Assembly (NCBI GenBank): GCA_947488905.1
Contig: CANLBJ010000009.1
Coordinates: forward strand, 1 to 64,000
Length of the DNA stretch: 64,000 nucleotides
DNA from: Ulvibacter algarum
Lineage (GTDB): Bacteria; Bacteroidota; Bacteroidia; Flavobacteriales; Flavobacteriaceae
Direction: 5' to 3'
The position numbers and the translations under genes were made by a program. Below the pieces are notes generated by a model. It did no database searches. It had not been told where the DNA came from and saw nothing but the letters and a program-made list of their open reading frames with translations. Every line of letters starts with the position of its first letter. The first letter of the stretch is position 1. Shown here piece after piece: positions 59,688 to 64,000 of the stretch.

Positions 59688-60533
59688 TTACTCTGTAATC
59701 CATTTTAAAACAAGGGGATACAATTCTCTTTTTGCATTCTGTGAAAGTATGACCCTACTATGATTATAATCTTCTAAGCTTCCTGTATCTGTAGAGCAAA
59801 AATATAATCTATTTTCATTATTTTTAAATGCATTTAAGTACTGCTCACAACCTTTTTTTGGTGCAAGAAGTTTATCTCCCCTGCAACAAATTGAGTAAAT
59901 AGGTATTTTAATTGTTTGCATTTTTTCTAAATAATTAATATCATTTTCACCTATAAAATTATTATTTAAATTCCAGTTAAACCATTGTTTTATAGTGTAG
60001 TAACTTTCGCTATTCTCAACAGAACCTGCAATCTTAGCGGGTATTCTTCCTAGCATTGCTGCAAGGTATTTACCCAATCTTAATTTTGCTTTATTCTCAA
60101 ATTTTGTTCCAGCTCCAAAAGCCTGAACTGCAAATAAAGAAATAGTGTTTATTTTAGATTTATACGTTGGGTTATGAATTAAGAACATTGTTAACGCTAT
60201 GCCACCGCCACTATGAGCTATACAGTCAATTCTATCAAGTTTTATAGTTTTAAATAAATATTGAAAAGTTGATTGCATATCATAATTTGCAACAGTTTCA
60301 AGATTAAATTTTTTTGTGCTTTTTGAACTTTCTCCGTGATTTCGCCATTCCATAATCCAGCAAGTATAACCTCTCTCGCATAAAAAGGTAGTAATGCCAG
60401 TGAAGGTTTTTCTGTTTGAGAAGGCTCCGTGAGTTAAGAAAATATGTTTTTTTAAATCATTGATAGGACTTAATTTCCAGAGTGCAATATTTTCATTATC
60501 ACTAGTCTTTATATGATGTAGTTGTTCTTTCAA
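59688..60533 (-). CDS. alpha/beta hydrolase
   Basis: A 281-residue hydrolase: IFLTHGAFSNRKTF (oxyanion region), WIMEWRNHGESS, the nucleophile elbow AHSGGG (serine), and CRGDKLLAPKKG near the acidic residue. The His is probably in DYNHSRVI. No signal peptide. The substrate is unknown. It stands alone, with about 377 bases before the divergent response regulator gene. Confidence 0.85.
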   Translation of the reverse strand: MKEQLHHIKTSDNENIALWKLSPINDLKKHIFLTHGAFSNRKTFTGITTFLCERGYTCWIMEWRNHGESSKSTKKFNLETVANYDMQSTFQYLFKTIKLDRIDCIAHSGGGIALTMFLIHNPTYKSKINTISLFAVQAFGAGTKFENKAKLRLGKYLAAMLGRIPAKIAGSVENSESYYTIKQWFNWNLNNNFIGENDINYLEKMQTIKIPIYSICCRGDKLLAPKKGCEQYLNAFKNNENRLYFCSTDTGSLEDYNHSRVILSQNAKRELYPLVLKWITE

Positions 60534-60876
60534 GATTCTATTTTCAATTTATTGCTAGCAATTTTATCAATAAATTGTTGCGTTTTTTTAGACAACTAAT
60601 TTAGTAATATAAAACGAATAGTATATGTACAAGTATGTTGATAATTAGAATATAGGCAACTAACTAATTATAGTAGAAGTAGCTTGTAAATAGCCTTCAT
60701 AAAAAGTAAAGAGTTTTTTATATTTTTTTAAAATTTTTGAGAGAATAAGTCTATGTATAGTAGATGTAGATTTTATTAAAAGTTGTTGTTATGGGTTTTT
60801 ATTAATTTGAATATATAGAAATTTAAAAGGCCTTATTTTTTTTGTAAAAAATTGTCTTTTAACAAGTCATTAAAAC

Positions 60877-60932
60877 TCTAATGCAATTCTAATTTGGTTC
60901 TTAAAATCAAATGCGCTATTGGTTTATCTTTG
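60877..60932 (+). promoter_or_regulatory. phased TCTAAT repeats and -7 box upstream of the OmpR-type regulator
   Basis: TCTAAT (60877-60882), TCTAAT (60888-60893) and TCTTAA (60899-60904) recur with an exact 11-bp period. A perfect -7 box, TATCTTTG (60925-60932), lies 20 bases further. OmpR-family regulators bind such phased direct repeats, so this may be an autoregulatory site. The rest of the interval from 60534 shows no gene. Confidence 0.6.
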
Positions 60933-61654
60933 TGATATTTCAGAAATTAAAAATTACAACTATCGCAAAACAAATATTAGTTATAGAAGATGAGCCTAAT
61001 GTTGCGGCTTTTATAAGCCAAGGGTTACAAGAATCTGGCTACACTGTGTTTGTAGCCTATAATGGCTTAAATGGTCTAGAATTATTAAAAGAAAAAGAAA
61101 TAGATCTTGTAGTGCTAGACGTCATTTTACCAGGAATGGATGGTAGAGAAGTGGCAAAAACAATACGACAATTAGGCTACGGTACATTGCCTATTATTAT
61201 GCTAACGGCACTAGGAGCAACAGAAAATATTGTAAAAGGGCTAGATGCTGGTGCAGATGACTACTTAGTAAAACCTTTTAAATTTAAAGAACTCTTGGCT
61301 AGAATACGTGCTCGCACTAGACAAAAGGGTGACAATGGTATTAATTGTGTACAACTTACTATAGAAGACCTTGAGCTAGATATGGACTCAAAAATAGTGA
61401 AGAGAGCCGGCAAAGAAATTAATTTAACATCTACAGAGTTTAGATTACTTGAGTATTTATTAAAAAATAAAAACAAGGTTTTAAACCGTATTGATATTCT
61501 AGAAAGCGTTTGGGACATTAACTTTAATATGGGAACTAATGTGGTAGATGTTTATGTCAATTATTTGAGAAATAAAATTGATAAAAAGCACGAAACCAAA
61601 CTTATACATACCGTTATTGGTATGGGGTATGTCTTAAAAAGCGAAGAGCGATAG
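60911..61654 (+). CDS. OmpR-family response regulator
   Basis: Up to 247 residues. The receiver domain has IEDEPN (acidic pair), phospho-acceptor D70 in LVVLDVILPGMDG, IIMLTALG and DYLVKPFKFKELLAR. The C-terminal winged helix has LTSTEFRLLEYLLKNKNKVL and TNVVDVYVNYLRNKID. The start is uncertain: the ATG at 60911 precedes the likely -7 box (60925-60932), and homologues begin near AKQILVIEDE, where only an ATC codon is available. Either the upstream promoter differs or a non-standard start is used. The kinase gene follows after one base. Confidence 0.92.
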   Translation: MRYWFIFVIFQKLKITTIAKQILVIEDEPNVAAFISQGLQESGYTVFVAYNGLNGLELLKEKEIDLVVLDVILPGMDGREVAKTIRQLGYGTLPIIMLTALGATENIVKGLDAGADDYLVKPFKFKELLARIRARTRQKGDNGINCVQLTIEDLELDMDSKIVKRAGKEINLTSTEFRLLEYLLKNKNKVLNRIDILESVWDINFNMGTNVVDVYVNYLRNKIDKKHETKLIHTVIGMGYVLKSEER

Positions 61655-61655
61655 T

Positions 61656-63035
61656 ATGCAGTTAAGAACTAAGATAACATCTATATTTGTTTTTTTAACG
61701 AGTTTATTTTTAATAGGGATTTTCATCTTTATTTATTACACTTCAAAAAAATATACAGAGAGTGAGTTTTATCTCCGCCTAAGCCAGAGAGCCACCATTG
61801 CCGCACAAGCACACCTTGAAGCAGATGAGTTTAACATTGATATCTATGATGATATCAGGATTCGTCACCTTATGACGCTCCCTAACGAGAAAGAAGTTAT
61901 CTATAAGGTAAATACACAAGAAAGAAAGTCATTAACTGCTTTTGATCCATCTCTACCAGACAAGTTTTACCAAGATATATTTAGCTCAGAATACGCAGAA
62001 ATAAAGAAAGACGATTATTATTACACGGGCTTGTTGTTTAATGATAAAGAAGGAGATTTTATTGTAGTATTATCGGCAACAGATTTATATGGCTTCGGAA
62101 AACTTGATAACTTGAGAAATACGCTTATTGTTGCTTTTTTCTTGAGTATTGTTTTTATTATAATTTTAGGGGGTTATTATGCGAGACAGGCATTAAGTCC
62201 TATTTCAAAAATAATTAAAGAAGTAAATACTATTCGTGCAGAAAAATTATCACTAAGATTACACACTACTGGCGGTAAAGATGAATTAGGGCAACTTGCA
62301 ACAACCTTTAATAATATGCTAGACAGATTACAACTTTCATTTGATCTGCAAAATAACTTTATTAATAATGCCTCTCACGAACTTAGAAACCCATTAACTG
62401 CGATTTTAGGCCAGACAGAAATAGCATTAAATAAAGAACGAACTAATGAAGAGTATAGCACTATTTTAAAAAGCATAGATCGAGAAGCATCTCGACTTGA
62501 TTTTCTTGTAAATGGACTGCTTAAACTCGCCCAAACAGATTTTGAAGCTAAAGGGTTTTTAATAGAACCCATTCGTCTAGATGAGATGATTTTAAACATT
62601 AAAAACAATATTGATGTTTCTAACCCAGACAATAAAATAGCTATAGATTTTGAAGAGTTACCAGAGAGCGAAGACGCCATTACTCATATGGGGAGTGAAT
62701 CTCTCTTAAATGTTGCCTTCGGAAATATTCTAGAAAACGCCTGTAAGTTTTCTGATAATAAAAAGGTAGTTGTAAAAATACTATCTGACGGTGATTCTGT
62801 ACTAGTGACAATTCAAGATCTAGGTATTGGTATCCCAGAAGATGAACTTAAAAGCATCTACGAGCCTTTTTTTAGAGCTTCTAATGTAAGAAACATTAAC
62901 GGCTTTGGTTTTGGACTTCCGTTAGCTTATCGCATCATTAAAATGCACTCAGGAGAAATTAGAGTGGTTTCTCAAATAAATAAAGGAACCCTTGTAAAAA
63001 TTAAACTTCCCAATAAAAATATAGCAACAATTTAA
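61656..63035 (+). CDS. membrane sensor histidine kinase with HAMP domain
   Basis: A 459-residue kinase. Membrane helix 1 (about 8-29), a periplasmic domain (about 30-150) and helix 2 (about 155-175) are followed by HAMP (ARQALSPISKIIKEVN). The dimerisation domain has phospho-acceptor His241 in SHELRNPL. The ATPase domain shows NILENACKFSDNK, DLGIGIPEDE and GFGFGLPLAYRI. It is coupled to the OmpR-type regulator (one base apart) and followed by phased repeats leading to the UspA-like and SulP genes, suggesting that it controls anion transport. Confidence 0.94.
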   Translation: MQLRTKITSIFVFLTSLFLIGIFIFIYYTSKKYTESEFYLRLSQRATIAAQAHLEADEFNIDIYDDIRIRHLMTLPNEKEVIYKVNTQERKSLTAFDPSLPDKFYQDIFSSEYAEIKKDDYYYTGLLFNDKEGDFIVVLSATDLYGFGKLDNLRNTLIVAFFLSIVFIIILGGYYARQALSPISKIIKEVNTIRAEKLSLRLHTTGGKDELGQLATTFNNMLDRLQLSFDLQNNFINNASHELRNPLTAILGQTEIALNKERTNEEYSTILKSIDREASRLDFLVNGLLKLAQTDFEAKGFLIEPIRLDEMILNIKNNIDVSNPDNKIAIDFEELPESEDAITHMGSESLLNVAFGNILENACKFSDNKKVVVKILSDGDSVLVTIQDLGIGIPEDELKSIYEPFFRASNVRNINGFGFGLPLAYRIIKMHSGEIRVVSQINKGTLVKIKLPNKNIATI

Positions 63036-63050
63036 AAGAGATTATAAAAC

Positions 63051-63107
63051 TCTAATCTCATTCTAATCTCGCTCTTATATGACTCTAACAACAGGCTACT
63101 ATGTTTG
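63051..63107 (+). promoter_or_regulatory. four phased TCTAAT repeats plus perfect -7 box
   Basis: TCTAAT (63051), TCTAAT (63062), TCTTAT (63073) and TCTAAC (63084) each start exactly 11 bp after the previous one. TATGTTTG (63100-63107) begins 10 bases after the last repeat. The same repeats occur before the adjacent OmpR-type regulator, so this is a strong candidate for its activator site, driving the UspA-like and SulP genes. Confidence 0.72.
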
Positions 63108-63124
63108 TGTAAAAGTTAGAAATT

Positions 63125-63604
63125 ATGAGAAAAATAATAATACCCACAGATTTTACAGTTGCATCATTACAGCTTATTGAATTTGCTGTTTTAAATTTCC
63201 CAAATGACAAACTGGACATTAGATTAATTGCCGGTTACAGGCTACCAGACTCGCGATGGGCAATTACTCATTTTAGTGAGCGAGAACAACTACACAAAGA
63301 GTTTAGCGAAGATTTTATAGATTTTAAACGCCGTCTTGAGAAAGAACATAAGGATACAATAGGATCCATTTCTTTTGAAGTTTTTACGGGTGTCAACTCT
63401 TTTGCATTTCAAAATTTTATAGAACAAATAGAAGCAGAAGATGCTATTGTACCTACCATAAAGGCACTTAAATGCACAGGTAAAAAATGGTTTGATGCTA
63501 CTAATTTTATAAAGAAAAACTTAAAAAACGTAATTGAAGTTCCCATAGAATATGAAGAAGAGGTAAAAGAAAAGAAATTTTCACTCATCAATATTTTCGG
63601 GTAA
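63125..63604 (+). CDS. UspA-like small protein upstream of a SulP transporter
   Basis: A 159-residue protein opening MRKIIIPTDFTVASLQLIEFAV, which resembles the first strand-helix of universal stress proteins (IIIPTDFS...). The rest diverges and lacks the G-2x-G-9x-G nucleotide-binding motif of ATP-binding Usp proteins. It ends in a charged tail (EEEVKEKKFSLINIFG). It begins 17 bases after a perfect -7 box and precedes the SulP gene by 39 bases. A regulatory role for the transporter is plausible but unproven. Confidence 0.7.
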   Translation: MRKIIIPTDFTVASLQLIEFAVLNFPNDKLDIRLIAGYRLPDSRWAITHFSEREQLHKEFSEDFIDFKRRLEKEHKDTIGSISFEVFTGVNSFAFQNFIEQIEAEDAIVPTIKALKCTGKKWFDATNFIKKNLKNVIEVPIEYEEEVKEKKFSLINIFG

Positions 63605-63643
63605 TAACATTTCAGAAATAAAAAATAAAATTTAAAAATAGCT

Positions 63644-64000
63644 ATGAAAAATTTTTCAACAAAATATATTAAGTCAGACATAAAAGCTGGATTAGTCGTC
63701 TTTTTAGTCGCATTACCATTGTGTTTAGGGATTGCCCTTGCAAGTGGAGCACCTTTATTTTCAGGGATTATCTCTGGAGTTGTGGCGGGTATCGTGGTAG
63801 GTGCATTAAGTGGATCGCATTTAAGTGTATCTGGTCCTGCAGCAGGATTAACAGCAATTGTACTAGCTGCAATTGCAACATTGGGGTCTTTTGAGGCATT
63901 TTTATTAGCAGGTGTTCTAGCAGGTGTTATCCAGATAATTCTTGGTTTTGTTAAAGCAGGTGTATTGTCTAATTATTTACCCTCTAACGTCATTGAAGGA
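63644..64000 (+). CDS. SulP family anion transporter (3' end outside window)
   Basis: 119 codons read to the window edge with no stop. The opening [20 protein letters not shown], then [41 protein letters not shown] and a [17 protein letters not shown] helix, match the start of SulP transporters (sulfate, bicarbonate or other anions). Signature residues of the SulP core ([16 protein letters not shown]) are present. In many bacteria SulP genes precede a carbonic anhydrase gene; whether that is so here cannot be seen. It shares the TCTAAT-repeat promoter with the UspA-like gene. Confidence 0.9.
   Translation, partial: MKNFSTKYIKSDIKAGLVVFLVALPLCLGIALASGAPLFSGIISGVVAGIVVGALSGSHLSVSGPAAGLTAIVLAAIATLGSFEAFLLAGVLAGVIQIILGFVKAGVLSNYLPSNVIEG

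Overview
The window looks like a chromosomal segment of a member of the Flavobacteriaceae (Bacteroidota), probably marine or aquatic. The DNA is visibly AT-rich. Shine-Dalgarno-like sites are rare, and promoters fit the Bacteroidota pattern TTG...TAnnTTTG. Many products are family-typical: GldJ, type IX secretion (T9SS) C-terminal sorting domains, DUF6090, DUF6146, DUF6787, DUF6515, LytTR/LytS two-component pairs and TonB receptors with a carboxypeptidase-like N-terminus. I see no phage, insertion sequence, CRISPR array or rRNA. Three tRNA genes are present: Pro (5' end cut by the window), Arg and Ser.

Layout. 1-10.6 kb: two tRNAs, then a LytTR response regulator/LytS-type kinase pair divergent from a long run of secreted proteins. 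That run holds three YHYH-domain lipoproteins, two small EF-hand proteins, a DUF6090 protein, Gly/Arg-rich secreted proteins, a MORN-repeat lipoprotein and a SCO1-type copper/thiol protein. 10.6-20.7 kb: a mixed housekeeping and surface region (CotH-like T9SS cargo, GAF sensor kinase, TIGR02757 protein, LolD-like ATPase, DUF5916 outer-membrane protein, MsrA, FolE). 20.8-24.1 kb: a TonB receptor with a small lipoprotein and a His/Cys-rich exported protein, perhaps for metal uptake. 24.1-29.7 kb: a block with serA, serC, an acyl-CoA reductase and a ferredoxin. 29.7-33.3 kb: a T9SS-exported endonuclease I, an RsmB-like RNA methyltransferase and a BNR-repeat lipoprotein.

The most striking region is 33.4-47.4 kb, which I read as a neutral-lipid (triacylglycerol/wax ester) synthesis and granule locus. 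It contains a coiled-coil protein with a Lys-rich tail, an AfsR/SARP-type (BTAD) regulator and three small phasin-like proteins, one carrying a long histone-H1-like tail as Pseudomonas PhaF does. These are followed by a seven-gene operon: TetR-type regulator, UbiB-type kinase, WS/DGAT acyltransferase fused to an SCP2 domain, two alpha/beta hydrolases, a PlsB-HAD-PlsC triple fusion, and GpsA. Together the last genes could convert DHAP to glycerol-3-phosphate, then lysophosphatidate, phosphatidate, diacylglycerol and triacylglycerol. The phasin genes have three near-identical promoters. Each carries a heptamer direct repeat (TGYAACT-N4-TGTAACT, 11-bp period) ending 9 bp before a TATGTTTG box. 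That is the operator layout known for SARP regulators, and a SARP gene lies just upstream. An 11-copy heptanucleotide microsatellite sits between the SARP gene and these promoters.

47.5-60.5 kb holds tRNA-Ser, GldJ, an LpxL-like acyltransferase, a DnaQ-GIY-YIG fusion nuclease, an orphan Pycsar-type membrane effector, a Rieske-glutamate-synthase fusion, and small hotdog-fold, nitroreductase, pirin and hydrolase genes. 60.9-64 kb holds an OmpR-type regulator/kinase pair, a UspA-like protein and the start of a SulP anion transporter. Phased TCTAAT repeats with an exact 11-bp period lie upstream of both the regulator and the UspA-like/SulP genes. They look like the regulator's own binding sites and tie this two-component system to the transporter.
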